Shown here: positions 8,862 to 19,290 of the stretch, piece after piece
How positions within the stretch are numbered: the first letter of the stretch is position 1
How the letters are laid out: every line of letters begins with the position of its first letter
Origin: Heterorhizobium halophytocola
GTDB taxonomy: Bacteria; Pseudomonadota; Alphaproteobacteria; Rhizobiales; Rhizobiaceae
Assembly (NCBI RefSeq): GCF_017873095.1
Contig: NZ_JAGGJU010000015.1
Span: 86,765-150,764, forward strand
Reading direction: 5' to 3'
DNA: 64,000 bases
Translations under genes and position numbers: made by a program
Notes under the pieces: model-generated
The model's input: the letters and a program-made list of their open reading frames with translations, nothing else
What the model was told of the DNA's origin: nothing
Databases searched by the model: none

Positions 8862-9641
8862 TTACAGGGCCGGCATCACCGTGATCGACTTCATCGGCGC
8901 ATCCAGTCCGCCGATCATGCCGGCGCTTGTCGCCTTGCCGGTCGAGAGATCGACCGTGTAGAGACCGTTGTCCGCCACCAGCCATGCGACATTGCCGCTG
9001 TCGCCGGTTGCCTGGATGTCGAAGGCGTAGGATGCCGGCTTGCCTTCGATGCCGAGCTTTCCGATTGCTTTCAACGTGCCGTCATTGGGCTTGGTCTGCT
9101 GGATCAGGGCACCGATGGTGGCGTCGATATTATACATCGCCGTCTTCTCGGGCTTGCCCGTCGAATTGGTGTAGGCCGCAGCAACGGTATTGGGCGTCTC
9201 GCCCTTGTGCATGTCCATTTCCTCGAAGGCGAGGCTGCCATCGACCGTCACCGCGCCCGTATCGGGATGCACGCGATGGTTCGTCACGCCGCTCATGTAA
9301 CGGATGCGGTCGGCCGCGGGGTTGAAATTGACGATCACGGGGGCATCGCCGATGTCGAGCGGCGTGTCCATTTTCGCCACCTGGGTTGCCGCGCCGCTTT
9401 CCGGGTCAATGGTGACGATGCTGTGGTCGGAGGTCACGCCGACGATGGTCTTGGTGGCAGGCCTGAAGTCGAGGCCGACAAGGGTTTCGACGCCGGAAAT
9501 TTCCACCGTGCTGGTGGTGCCGGGGCTGTCTGTATCGAACATTACCAGTGTTCTGTCGCCGACAAGGCCAAGGGCCGGGGCTGCGAGCGCCGAGGAGGCG
9601 GCGAGGGTGGCCGTCAGGCAAGCGAGGCTGAACGTGTACAT
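8862..9641 (-). CDS. DUF4394-family exported protein
   Basis: This 259-residue protein starts with a Sec signal peptide (FSLACLTATLAASSALA, cleavage near residue 20). The mature part has repeated beta-propeller-like elements (LVGLDFRPATKTIVGVTSD, SIVTIDPESGAATQV, YTVDLSTGKATSAG) typical of DUF4394, whose function is unknown. GGGAGAG lies 7 bases before the ATG at 9639-9641, so the longer frame to 9872 is rejected. It is divergent from an ECF sigma/anti-sigma pair; in other proteobacteria such exported proteins accompany SigK/RskA systems and may be their regulon (inference). Confidence 0.8.
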   Translation of the reverse strand: MYTFSLACLTATLAASSALAAPALGLVGDRTLVMFDTDSPGTTSTVEISGVETLVGLDFRPATKTIVGVTSDHSIVTIDPESGAATQVAKMDTPLDIGDAPVIVNFNPAADRIRYMSGVTNHRVHPDTGAVTVDGSLAFEEMDMHKGETPNTVAAAYTNSTGKPEKTAMYNIDATIGALIQQTKPNDGTLKAIGKLGIEGKPASYAFDIQATGDSGNVAWLVADNGLYTVDLSTGKATSAGMIGGLDAPMKSITVMPAL

Positions 9642-9980
9642 TGGTATCTCTCCCGAATTCTGGTCACGGCAGCATCGGAATGATGGCGCCTGACTGGTGG
9701 ACACGCCAGGAGGGCTTCTGGATGCAGAACCTGCAGAATTATTTTTGCGCAGGCAGAGCGGGGCAGGCGAGCAGCCGACCGGAGCAGGCGGCACCAGGCG
9801 GAAATCGAGAAGAAGCATCGTGCCGGCGCATCCAAACGGCCGTCCCCGGTGTCTTGGCAGATATGGGTTCACAGGGGTTTGATCGAAATGGACGACGCAC
9901 AGACGGCGAGGCTACGACCGGCGGCTTGTATTCGCACCGCACCCCGGTACGTTCAGTCCATGGAATCCGGGGGAGGTTTT
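9642..9980. other. Intergenic region, DUF4394 / ECF sigma
   Basis: This 339 bp gap contains no gene I can support. It must hold the promoters of both divergent transcripts. No ECF-type -35/-10 pair could be assigned with confidence, although a CATCC near 9828 is reminiscent of some ECF -35 elements. GGGGGAGG at about 9968-9975 is the ribosome binding site of the sigma factor. Confidence 0.4.
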
Positions 9981-10532
9981 ATGGGAGATGCGCAGACCGC
10001 GCTTGCACAGGCGTTGAGTGCCTGCGCCAAGGGGGACCGTCAGGGGTTGAAGGCGATTTACGAAGCCGAAGCCAGGCGCATGGTGACGATCGCCGAACGG
10101 ATCCTGCGTCGGCACGATCTGGCGGAGGAAATCGTCCAGGAGGCTTTTCTGCAGATCTGGCGCAAGGCGGGACAGTATGATCCGGCCCGCGGCTCGGCGC
10201 GCGGCTGGCTCTATGCCGTGGTGCGCAGCCGCGCCTTGAACGCCATCCGTGACGGACGCCGGGAAGAGGCGGTCGACGCCGACAGCCTGGAGCGCCTGCA
10301 GGACGAGGCGCAGGACGGCCTGTTTTCCGATATCTATAACGATCTCGACCAGGCAAGCCGGCTGCGGGCCTGTCTCGACCGGCTGGATGCGGCACGCCGC
10401 AGGACCATCCTGATGGCCTATGTCTCCGGCTACAGCCATGGCGAGATCGCCGGACGGCTGAAATTGCCGCTCGGCACCGCCAAGGCCTGGATCCGCCGTT
10501 CCTTGCTGACATTGCGGGAGTGCATGGCATGA
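9981..10532 (+). CDS. sigK: ECF RNA polymerase sigma factor, SigK-like
   Basis: This 183-residue protein has the two-domain layout of extracytoplasmic-function sigma factors. Region 2 (about 20-85) contains EEIVQEAFLQIWRKAGQYDP and the RGWLYAVVRSRALNAIRD helix; region 4 (about 125-180) contains GYSHGEIAGRLKLPLGTAKA. It should direct polymerase to stress or envelope genes until held by the anti-sigma factor encoded next. GGGGGAGG precedes the ATG at 9981 by about 5 bases, so the upstream extension to 9849 is unlikely. The stop overlaps the next start (ATGA), showing translational coupling. Confidence 0.9.
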   Translation: MGDAQTALAQALSACAKGDRQGLKAIYEAEARRMVTIAERILRRHDLAEEIVQEAFLQIWRKAGQYDPARGSARGWLYAVVRSRALNAIRDGRREEAVDADSLERLQDEAQDGLFSDIYNDLDQASRLRACLDRLDAARRRTILMAYVSGYSHGEIAGRLKLPLGTAKAWIRRSLLTLRECMA

Positions 10533-11251
10533 GCCGGTTCGAGACCGAGGCCGAACGGGCCGACGCCTATGTTCTGGGGCTGATGGACGACGACGAGATC
10601 GCCCGCATCGAGGCCGACCTGGAAACGGACCTGTCCCTGCAGGCCGCGGTCGGGGTTGGCCGAGACCGTTTCGTGGAACTCGATCTGGCCGGGCGGGAAG
10701 GCGAGATCTCGCCGGACCTGTGGGAGCGTATCGCCAGGACGATCGACGGGGGCGGCTCGCGGGGCGAGGGGCAAGGCAGGGCGGCAACCGCGGGTCCTGT
10801 CCCGGACAACGACAACCGGCTGGTGTTCTGGCGGCGCATGACGGCGTCCGCTGTCGCGGCATCCGCCGTGCTCGTCGCCGGACTTGCCTATCTCAGCCTT
10901 CATCCGCCGGTGCCCAAGGTCATCGCCGTGCTGATGAACGCGGCCGGCCAGCCGATCGTGATGGTCGAGGATTTCGGCGATGCCGATGCCCGGCTGACCC
11001 CACTGGTCGACTATGCTGTGCCGGACAATCGGACTCTGCAGGTGTGGACCCTGCCCTCGAAGACGACAGGGCCTGTGTCCCTGGGCGTGCTGGAGGGCTG
11101 GCGCAGCGTGACGGTCGGCGATCGTGACCTGCCCGCGCCGCATGAGGAGCAGCTCTACGAGATTACCATCGAACCGGCAGGCGGATCACCGACGGGACGG
11201 CCGACAGGCCCTGTTCTCGGCAAGGGGTTTGCCCGCGCGCCGAGAATTTGA
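10529..11251 (+). CDS. RskA-like membrane anti-sigma factor
   Basis: This 240-residue protein is the expected partner of the upstream ECF sigma factor. Its N-terminal cytoplasmic part (ADAYVLGLMDDDEIARIEAD) matches the RskA-type anti-sigma domain without an obvious zinc-binding HxxxCxxC motif. A single membrane helix (about 108-128, ASAVAASAVLVAGLAYLSL) leads to a periplasmic RskA C-terminal domain (LQVWTLPSKTTGPVSLGVL). The ATG at 10529 overlaps the sigma stop and has GCGGGAG 8 bases upstream; a GTG at 10520 is possible. Release probably involves regulated proteolysis, by analogy with the family. Confidence 0.87.
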   Translation: MSRFETEAERADAYVLGLMDDDEIARIEADLETDLSLQAAVGVGRDRFVELDLAGREGEISPDLWERIARTIDGGGSRGEGQGRAATAGPVPDNDNRLVFWRRMTASAVAASAVLVAGLAYLSLHPPVPKVIAVLMNAAGQPIVMVEDFGDADARLTPLVDYAVPDNRTLQVWTLPSKTTGPVSLGVLEGWRSVTVGDRDLPAPHEEQLYEITIEPAGGSPTGRPTGPVLGKGFARAPRI

Positions 11252-11282
11252 CCGGGCCGGTCCGTCGCTGTCCAAGCTGTCG

Positions 11283-12254
11283 TCACGCCACCCGGGCGGC
11301 CTGGCCGGTCGCCCGTCCCGGCGGATGGCCGGTGACCCGCTTGAAGGCGCGGCTGAAGGCCGCTTGGCTGGCATAGCCGAGCTTCAGCGCCGCCGTTTCG
11401 ATCGGCATCCGGTCGCGGGCAATCCAGTCGACCGCCAGCCGCATGCGCATTTCCGTCAGGTAGCGCACCGGTGTGACCCCGGTCACCTCGAGGAAGCGTT
11501 CGGCAAACACCGAGCGCGAGGCCCCCATGGTGCTGGCGAGTTCGGCAACCGTCCAGTTGCGGCCCGGATCGCGATGGAGCGCCACCAGCACCCGGCCGAG
11601 CTTGGGATCGCGCAACGCGGCGATCCAGCCGGTCGCATCGCCGCAGCCGCATTCGACCCAGCCGCGCACGATGCAGGCGGCGACCACGTCGGCCAGCCGT
11701 GACAGGATGCCGGCATAGCCGGCGCGCGCGCTTTTCGCCTCGCGCTCCATCGCCTCCAGCATCGGCAGGATCTCCGGATAGCGGTCGACCAGCGTGCCGA
11801 CCCGCATGACGGCGGGCATCAGTGCGATCAGCGGGTGCATGCTGCCGAGCTCGAAATCCATGCAGGCGGAAAACAGCACGGTGCGCGCTTCTGCCGGGCA
11901 GGTCGCCTCGTCGCAGTCGCGGATCTCGCTCACCATCGGGCAAAGTTCGGCCTTGTCATAGGTGCCGAGGTCGCGGCAGGCGCGGTCCAGCTTCGGATCG
12001 GAGGCGATCCGATGGAGGCCGCCGCGCGGCAGCAGCGCGGCATCGCCCGCCGCCATCTCGTGTTCCTCGCCGCCGGGCGAGCGCAGCGCGATCCTGCCAC
12101 GCGCGACGAAGACGAATTTGGCGCGCGGGTCACCCTCGCCGAAGGAGACGGCAAAGGGCGGCGACAATTCGATGCGCCGATAGTCGATGCCGACGAGCCG
12201 CATGCCAAGCAGCAGTTCGCTGACCATGTCTGGATCGAGAGAATTGGTTGCCAT
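11283..12254 (-). CDS. AraC-family transcriptional regulator
   Basis: This protein of about 323 residues has an N-terminal cupin-like ligand domain (about 10-190; FVFVARGRIALRSPGGEEHE, AAGDAALLPRGGLHRI) and a C-terminal AraC domain with two helix-turn-helices (NWTVAELASTMGASRSVFAE and ETAALKLGYASQAAFSRAFK) ending in the usual tail. Four cysteines occur in CRDLGTYDKAELC and CDEATC. The start is uncertain: ATG at 12254, ATG at 12284 or further out to 12371; none has a strong ribosome binding site. It is divergent from an MFS exporter, its likely target (inference). Confidence 0.88.
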   Translation of the reverse strand: MATNSLDPDMVSELLLGMRLVGIDYRRIELSPPFAVSFGEGDPRAKFVFVARGRIALRSPGGEEHEMAAGDAALLPRGGLHRIASDPKLDRACRDLGTYDKAELCPMVSEIRDCDEATCPAEARTVLFSACMDFELGSMHPLIALMPAVMRVGTLVDRYPEILPMLEAMEREAKSARAGYAGILSRLADVVAACIVRGWVECGCGDATGWIAALRDPKLGRVLVALHRDPGRNWTVAELASTMGASRSVFAERFLEVTGVTPVRYLTEMRMRLAVDWIARDRMPIETAALKLGYASQAAFSRAFKRVTGHPPGRATGQAARVA

Positions 12255-12369
12255 GCGTACAGTTCCGGACGAATGATCAATCATGCCGGAGTTTTTGGCA
12301 TGGATCGTCCGGTGAGTCCAGCCTAGCTTGAGGCCATCCTTTCCTCCCATCCGCAAGGACCTTGAAAAC
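12255..12369. promoter_or_regulatory. Divergent promoter region, araC-type / MFS
   Basis: About 115 bp separate the two start codons, depending on the true start of the AraC gene. The segment GAATGATCAATCATGC near 12271 contains TGATCA, a short palindrome that could be an operator half. AAGGA near 12356 is the likely ribosome binding site of the exporter. Confidence 0.35.
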
Positions 12370-13575
12370 ATGACTTCTCCCAGCGAACAGACCGGCCGAA
12401 TGGCCGGAGGGCAAAAGCCCGCCTGGAGCGCCGTCTACGCGATGACGCTCGGTGTCTTCGGCCTGGTGACCGCCGAATTCCTGCCGGCAAGCCTTCTGAC
12501 TCCGATCGCCGCAGACCTGTCGATCAGCGAGGGCGCCGCGGGCCAGGCGGTGACGACAACGGCGCTTCTCGGCTTCGTCACCAGCCTGCTGATCACGGCC
12601 GCCGCGCGCGGCGCCGACCGCCGCAAGCTGCTGATGTTCTTCTCCGTGCTTCTGGTCGCCTCCAACCTGCTGGTCGCCTTCGCGCCGGGCCTTCCGGCCC
12701 TGTTGCTTGGCCGCGTGCTGCTCGGCATGGCGCTCGGCGGCTTCTGGACCATGGCGACCGCCGTCACCATGCGGCTGGTGCCGGAGGCGCTGATCCCGCG
12801 GGCGCTGTCGATCCTGATGAGCGGCGTGTCGGCCGCAACCGTGCTGGCCGCGCCCATCGGCAGCTATCTCGGCGAACTTGCCGGCTGGCGCACTGTCTTC
12901 CTGATGGCCGCCGCCTTGGGCGTCATCACCTTTTTCGTTCAGTGGCGAACCTTGCCCTCGATGCGTCCGACCAGCGCGACGAAGCTCGGGACCATGGCGG
13001 AGGTGCTGATGCGGCCCGGTATCGGGCTCGGCATGCTGGCCGTGCTGCTGGTGTTCGGCGGGCATTTCGTCTTCTTCACCTATCTGCGCGCCTATCTGGA
13101 AACCGGCAGCGGCTTTGAGATCGGCTCGATCTCCACCATCCTGCTCGGCTTCGGTGTGGCCAACTTCGTCGGCACCCTGCTGGCCGGCCGGATGGTCGAG
13201 AAGAGCCTGCGCCTGACGCTCGTCGCCGCCCCGCTGGTCATGGGGACGCTCGCCCTGACGCTGGCGAGCTCCGGCGCCAACCCGCTGTCGGATATCGTTG
13301 CGGTGGTGCTGTGGGGCCTGTTCTTCGGCGGCGTCCCGGTGGCCTGGTCGAGCTGGATCGCCCGCACCGTGCCCGACCAGGCCGAAAGCGCCGGCGGCCT
13401 GTTCGTCGCCGCCATCAACCTTGCCATCGCGCTCGGGGCCGGCCTCGGCGGGGCGATCTTCGACATCTCCGGCGGCTTCGGCACGATGACGACGGCCGGG
13501 CTGGTGCTGATCGCCGCGGCCTTCTCGATCCTCGTCGGCGTGCGTCTGCGCCCGTCGGTGCCGGCAGCAGCGTAA
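12370..13575 (+). CDS. MFS transporter, DHA1 drug/metabolite exporter type
   Basis: This 401-residue protein has about 12 hydrophobic helices and the features of DHA1/AraJ-like exporters: TLGVFGLVTAEFLPASLLTP in helix 1, the loop motif RGADRRKLL between helices 2 and 3, and GRVLLGMALGGFWTMA in helix 4. It should sit in the inner membrane and export a small molecule by proton antiport. AAGGA precedes the ATG at 12370. The divergent AraC regulator probably controls it. A terminator follows. The substrate is not predictable. Confidence 0.9.
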   Translation: MTSPSEQTGRMAGGQKPAWSAVYAMTLGVFGLVTAEFLPASLLTPIAADLSISEGAAGQAVTTTALLGFVTSLLITAAARGADRRKLLMFFSVLLVASNLLVAFAPGLPALLLGRVLLGMALGGFWTMATAVTMRLVPEALIPRALSILMSGVSAATVLAAPIGSYLGELAGWRTVFLMAAALGVITFFVQWRTLPSMRPTSATKLGTMAEVLMRPGIGLGMLAVLLVFGGHFVFFTYLRAYLETGSGFEIGSISTILLGFGVANFVGTLLAGRMVEKSLRLTLVAAPLVMGTLALTLASSGANPLSDIVAVVLWGLFFGGVPVAWSSWIARTVPDQAESAGGLFVAAINLAIALGAGLGGAIFDISGGFGTMTTAGLVLIAAAFSILVGVRLRPSVPAAA

Positions 13576-13604
13576 GCAACGCCGGCTGACAAGCAGGGAA
13601 ACAG

Positions 13605-13635
13605 AAAAGGCGGGCCAAACCGGTCCGCCTTTTTC
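13605..13635 (+). terminator. Rho-independent terminator after MFS gene
   Basis: AAAAGGCGGGCC (13605-13616) pairs with GGTCCGCCTTTT (13622-13633) with one G-T pair, followed by T's. It separates the MFS transcript from the acuR operon. Confidence 0.85.
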
Positions 13636-13659
13636 CGTGTTCGGTGTCCTTCAAAGGGC

Positions 13660-13697
13660 CGCTTTATTTTCTGGTCGATCCGGTCTAGTAATTGGAC
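13660..13697 (+). promoter_or_regulatory. Putative acuR operon promoter and AcuR operator
   Basis: Between the terminator and the acuR ATG lies CTGGTCGATCCGGTCTAG (13671-13688), which contains two GGTC units and imperfect dyad symmetry (CT.G.C...G.C.AG). AcuR of Rhodobacter sphaeroides represses its own operon from such a promoter-overlapping site and is released by acrylate (known for the family); that this element is the operator here is inference. Confidence 0.35.
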
Positions 13698-14363
13698 ATG
13701 CGTAGCACTTCTGACCAGACCGAACCGTCGACCGAGCGCAGGCGCGGCCGTCCGAGACGCGCGCCGGCGGATGCCGAGGCGCATCGGCGACTGATGCGCA
13801 GCGGTCTCGTGCATCTGACGGAGACCGGCTATTCGGCCATCGCGATCGACGAGATCCTGCGCCATGCCGGTGTGCCGAAGGGCAGTTTCTACCATTATTT
13901 CCGCACCAAGCAGGCCTTCGGTGCCGCGCTGATCGAGGCCTATCACGGCTATTTCGTCGAACGTCTGGACCGGTCGCTGCTCGATCCGACCCTGGGGCCA
14001 CTCGACCGCCTGCGCCATTTCACGAAGAAAGCGGAAGAGGGGATGGCGCGGCATGACTTCCGACGCGGCTGCCTCGTCGGCAATCTGGGGCAGGAGATGG
14101 GCACGTTGCCCGAAGCCTATCGCGCCCGGCTGATCGCCATTTTCGAGGACTGGCAGGCGCGCACCACCCGCTGTCTCGAAGAGGCGAGGGCGGCCGGCGA
14201 GATCGCGCCGCATCACGATCCGGCAGCGCTTGCCACCTATTTCTGGATCGGCTGGGAGGGCGCCGTACTGCGCGCCAAGCTGGAGCGGCGCGCCGAGCCG
14301 CTGCGGCTGTTTGCCGATCTTTTCTTCCGACATCTAGCAACCAGGGAGGCCCGCGATGGGTGA
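13698..14363 (+). CDS. acuR: TetR-family regulator, AcuR-like
   Basis: This 221-residue regulator has a basic N-terminus (RRRGRPRRAPADAEAH), a TetR helix-turn-helix (about 40-65, IAIDEILRHAGVPKGSFYHY followed by FRTKQAFG) and a ligand domain with GCLVGNLGQEMGTLPEAYRA, found in AcuR/YxaF-type TetR proteins. AcuR is an acrylate-responsive repressor of acuI and dddL. The order acuR-acuI-dddL here matches the R. sphaeroides operon, which drives the naming. The ATG at 13698 is preferred to a TTG at 13692. The gene overlaps acuI by 8 bp, so the two are coupled. Confidence 0.85.
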   Translation: MRSTSDQTEPSTERRRGRPRRAPADAEAHRRLMRSGLVHLTETGYSAIAIDEILRHAGVPKGSFYHYFRTKQAFGAALIEAYHGYFVERLDRSLLDPTLGPLDRLRHFTKKAEEGMARHDFRRGCLVGNLGQEMGTLPEAYRARLIAIFEDWQARTTRCLEEARAAGEIAPHHDPAALATYFWIGWEGAVLRAKLERRAEPLRLFADLFFRHLATREARDG

Positions 14364-15348
14364 GGCAATCTTCATCGACAAGACCGGGGAGGCACAGCAG
14401 GTGGCGATCCGCGCCCTCGCGACCGCGGACCTGCCCGACGGCAATGTGCTGGTCGACATCGCCTGGTCGACGCTGAACTACAAGGATGCGCTGGCGATCA
14501 CCGGTGCCTCGCCGGTGGTCCGGGCCTTTCCGATGGTGCCGGGCATCGATTTTGCCGGCGTCGTCACCGAGAGCGCCCATCCCGATTTCAGGCCCGGCGA
14601 CCGCGTGGTGCTGAACGGCTGGGGCGTCGGCGAGACCCATTGGGGCGGCCTGGCCGCGCAGGCGCGGGTGAACGGCGACTGGCTGGTGCCGCTGCCGGAC
14701 GGGCTGAGCGCAAGGCAGGCAATGGCGATCGGCACCGCGGGCTATACCGCCATGCTGTGCCTTCTGGCGCTGGAGGCGCATGGCGTGACGCCGGATGCCG
14801 GCGAGGTGGTGGTGACCGGGGCCGCGGGCGGCGTCGGCAGCGTGGCGGTGACGCTTCTGGCGCGCAAGGGCTACGAGGTTGCCGCCGTGACCGGCCGGAC
14901 GAGCGAGGCGTCCTATCTCGAGGCGCTCGGGGCCTCGCATGTCATCGACCGCGCCGAGCTGTCGCAGAAGGGCAAGCCGCTGGCCCGCGAACGCTGGGCC
15001 GGCGCGATCGACGTCGCCGGCAGCACGGTGCTTGCCAACGTGCTCGCGGCCACGAAATCCCGCGGCGTGGTCGCCTGTTGCGGACTGGCGGCCGGGATGG
15101 ATCTGCCGACCACCGTGGCGCCGTTCATCCTGAGGGGCGTGACCCTTGCCGGCATCAATTCGGTCACCTGCCCGAAGCCGGAGCGGATGGAAGCCTGGCG
15201 CCGGCTTGCGCTCGATCTCGACCTTGCGCATCTGGAGGCGATGACCACGGAAATCCCGCTGGATCGCGTCATCGAGATGGCACCAAAATTCCTCTCCGGC
15301 GAGATCCGCGGGCGGATCGTCGTGCCGATCGCACCCGATATCGCCTGA
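14356..15348 (+). CDS. acuI: Acryloyl-CoA reductase, AcuI/YhdH family
   Basis: This 330-residue zinc-independent medium-chain reductase should reduce acryloyl-CoA to propionyl-CoA with NADPH, detoxifying the acrylate made by DMSP lyase. Visible are the quinone-oxidoreductase start (STLNYKDALAITGASPVV), substrate-loop residues (GWGVGETHWGGLAAQARV), the Rossmann motif VVTGAAGGVGSVAVTLLA (about 154-171) and the C-terminal EIRGRIVVPI. Length equals AcuI/YhdH. It overlaps acuR by 8 bp and is 38 bp from dddL, so all three are one transcription unit. Confidence 0.93.
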   Translation: MGEAIFIDKTGEAQQVAIRALATADLPDGNVLVDIAWSTLNYKDALAITGASPVVRAFPMVPGIDFAGVVTESAHPDFRPGDRVVLNGWGVGETHWGGLAAQARVNGDWLVPLPDGLSARQAMAIGTAGYTAMLCLLALEAHGVTPDAGEVVVTGAAGGVGSVAVTLLARKGYEVAAVTGRTSEASYLEALGASHVIDRAELSQKGKPLARERWAGAIDVAGSTVLANVLAATKSRGVVACCGLAAGMDLPTTVAPFILRGVTLAGINSVTCPKPERMEAWRRLALDLDLAHLEAMTTEIPLDRVIEMAPKFLSGEIRGRIVVPIAPDIA

Positions 15349-15386
15349 CGCTGTTTTTTTACGTCCTCCTTTTGCCGGATGATCCC

Positions 15387-16106
15387 ATGAGCGACACGTC
15401 GATCCCCCCTGCCGCTGCCGAGACGAACGAAAATCTCCCGCGCCTGAAGGAGATGCCGGACTGGCTTTATCTGCTGCGGGAATTCGAGGCGCTCTACCGC
15501 CACGGCTCGGCCGGCGGCAGCGCCTCCATCCGGGCCCACCGCAAACGCGTCCGCGACACCCTCTCGGCGGTGATCGCCGCCAATCCGCCGATCACCCGGC
15601 GTGAACCGGTGACGCGACCGGTGACGGCCCATCTCGGCCGGGCGCTGGATCTGGGCGAACGCGGTGCGATGCAGGGCATGGCCCGGGCGCTGCGGGAAGT
15701 CCGTGGCGGCCTGGCCTGGGAATACGGCTATGAAAAGCTGCCGAAGGCCCTGGCGCAGAAATATGCCTATAGCGAAGTGCTGGGGCCGCAGGGACCGGTG
15801 CGTGCCGACCAGCTGATCCTCGGTTTCGTGCTGTTTGCACCCAACACCACCTATCCGCAGCACAGCCACCGCGACATCGAGGAAAGCTATATCTCGGTTG
15901 CCGGCGCCTGGTCGGAGAATGACGCCGCCGTCTACGCGCCGGGATCGCTGATCCTCAACAAGCCCGGCGACGAACACCGGATCACCACCGGCGATCAGGA
16001 TCCCTGCCTGCTGGCCTATGCATGGGTGGGGCCGAGCGAGCGGCTGAGCGCGCCGGGCATGAAGCTGACGGCCACCCGCAAGGCGCGGGCGGCGAACGGC
16101 ATCTGA
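15387..16106 (+). CDS. dddL: Dimethylsulfoniopropionate (DMSP) lyase, DddL-like cupin
   Basis: This 239-residue protein carries a C-terminal cupin. DddL cleaves DMSP to dimethyl sulfide and acrylate at a metal-bound active site. Likely ligands and catalytic residues are H159, H161, E165 and Y168 in YPQHSHRDIEESYISVAG, and H197 in NKPGDEHRIT (cupin motif 2). The N-terminal helical region (about 20-110) and total length fit DddL rather than the smaller DddW or longer DddQ/DddP. The position directly after acuR and acuI is strong support. A related cupin lyase (DddQ/DddK) is the alternative; tests of the metal ligands would decide. Confidence 0.85.
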   Translation: MSDTSIPPAAAETNENLPRLKEMPDWLYLLREFEALYRHGSAGGSASIRAHRKRVRDTLSAVIAANPPITRREPVTRPVTAHLGRALDLGERGAMQGMARALREVRGGLAWEYGYEKLPKALAQKYAYSEVLGPQGPVRADQLILGFVLFAPNTTYPQHSHRDIEESYISVAGAWSENDAAVYAPGSLILNKPGDEHRITTGDQDPCLLAYAWVGPSERLSAPGMKLTATRKARAANGI

Positions 16107-16116
16107 CGTCTGCTCG

Positions 16117-17310
16117 TCATTCCGCCGGTTCGCCGAACAGGAAGATCAGCGCGCCGAAGATGGCAAGCGCCAGCAGCGCGATCGAGAGCTTCCGGTGGCC
16201 CTTGCGATTGGCCGCGGTGGCGGCCACGGCGGCCTGGATGGCGTAGTAGAGCGCAAAGGCGCGCGAGGCATAGGAGATGATCTCGAAGACGTCGAGCGTC
16301 CAGGTCAGCAGAATGCCGATCACCACCAGCAGGGCATAGGCGGCCGGTTCCGGCACGCGGCCGGCGGTCTGCTCGGCGATCAGGCCGCCCGAACCGCTGG
16401 TGTCGGCGACGGCGGCGGAAAACTGGGCAGACAGCGCTGCCAGCACCAGCAGGGCCGGCAGGATCGGCGCCACCACCTGCATCATGTCGATGATCGCCGT
16501 CTCGGTGAGCGCGAAATCGCCCTTGGCAAAGACATAGGACAGGAAGACGATGTAGACCATGTAGATCGCCGTCGACAGCCATTGCGACAGCCGCATCGAG
16601 CGGATGCGGGTCCGGGCGTCATAAGTATTGCCGAGATAGCGCGATGTCTCGAAGCCCTGCACCGTGACGATCAGCCCGAAGCCGAGGGTGATGGCATGCA
16701 GGCCCGACAGGGTGGGCGGATTGAAGATCAGCGTGCCCGCGGAGACATGGCCGAAGAAGTACCAGCCAAGGCCTGCCAGCAGGGCCGCGATGATCGCAAG
16801 CTTGATGCCGACCGAGATCTGCTCCATCCGCTCCATCGCCTTGAAACCGTAGAACCAGCCGACGCCGAGGATGGCGACGAACACCGCGGTCGTGAGGATG
16901 CGGGCCGCAATCTTGCCGTCGACCGGCGTCAGGCTGACGCCGAAGGCGCCGAAAAGGTTGAGATAATAGCTGACCGAGATGACATAGGCGAAGGCGAGCA
17001 CCCAGGAGGAGAGGGTGTCGAGCCGCTGTTCCATCGGTCCGCGCTTGTCCTCGCCCTCGTCGATGACGGCGATGTTGTAGCGCACGGCAAAGCCGAAGAG
17101 ATAGGCGACGAGGCAGAGCGCCGCCATCACCAGCGGCGCCAGATGGCCATAGCTGTTGTCGAGGATCGGACCGAGCACCAGAAAGCCCGAGCCGATGATC
17201 GAGGCCAGCGGCGTGATGGTGGCGCGCCAGAGCGGGGCTTTCGACACCCGTGGCCAAAGGAGGATCGCCCCCGTGACGATGACGATGACGACGAGGGCGA
17301 TATCCAGCAT
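16117..17310 (-). CDS. Uncharacterised polytopic membrane protein, APC-permease-like
   Basis: This 397-residue protein has about 11 hydrophobic helices. The segment TPLASIIGSGFLVLGPILDN (about 33-52) resembles the helix-1 unwound GSG motif of APC-superfamily transporters, and RAFALYYAIQAAVAA near the C-terminus resembles their later helices. It is otherwise unfamiliar and shorter than typical APC permeases. It converges on dddL with an 10 bp gap and is followed upstream by edd on the same strand, 58 bp apart, so it may be the distal... partner of neither pathway; a role in substrate or metabolite uptake is only a guess. Confidence 0.6.
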   Translation of the reverse strand: MLDIALVVIVIVTGAILLWPRVSKAPLWRATITPLASIIGSGFLVLGPILDNSYGHLAPLVMAALCLVAYLFGFAVRYNIAVIDEGEDKRGPMEQRLDTLSSWVLAFAYVISVSYYLNLFGAFGVSLTPVDGKIAARILTTAVFVAILGVGWFYGFKAMERMEQISVGIKLAIIAALLAGLGWYFFGHVSAGTLIFNPPTLSGLHAITLGFGLIVTVQGFETSRYLGNTYDARTRIRSMRLSQWLSTAIYMVYIVFLSYVFAKGDFALTETAIIDMMQVVAPILPALLVLAALSAQFSAAVADTSGSGGLIAEQTAGRVPEPAAYALLVVIGILLTWTLDVFEIISYASRAFALYYAIQAAVAATAANRKGHRKLSIALLALAIFGALIFLFGEPAE

Positions 17311-17368
17311 TCAGCGGTCCTGTGCGTGCGTCCCGGCTGCGGTGAACCGCGACCGGGTCATGGGGGTC

Positions 17369-19186
<1,818 letters not shown>

Positions 19187-19290
19187 GGCTCAATCCTCCT
19201 TAGGTCGCGGGCAGGCGTCGCTTGTTGGGCGCCCGGCTTACAGCGCGGTGATGTTGCCGCTCATCCGTCGCGGCGCGGTCGGGCACGCGT

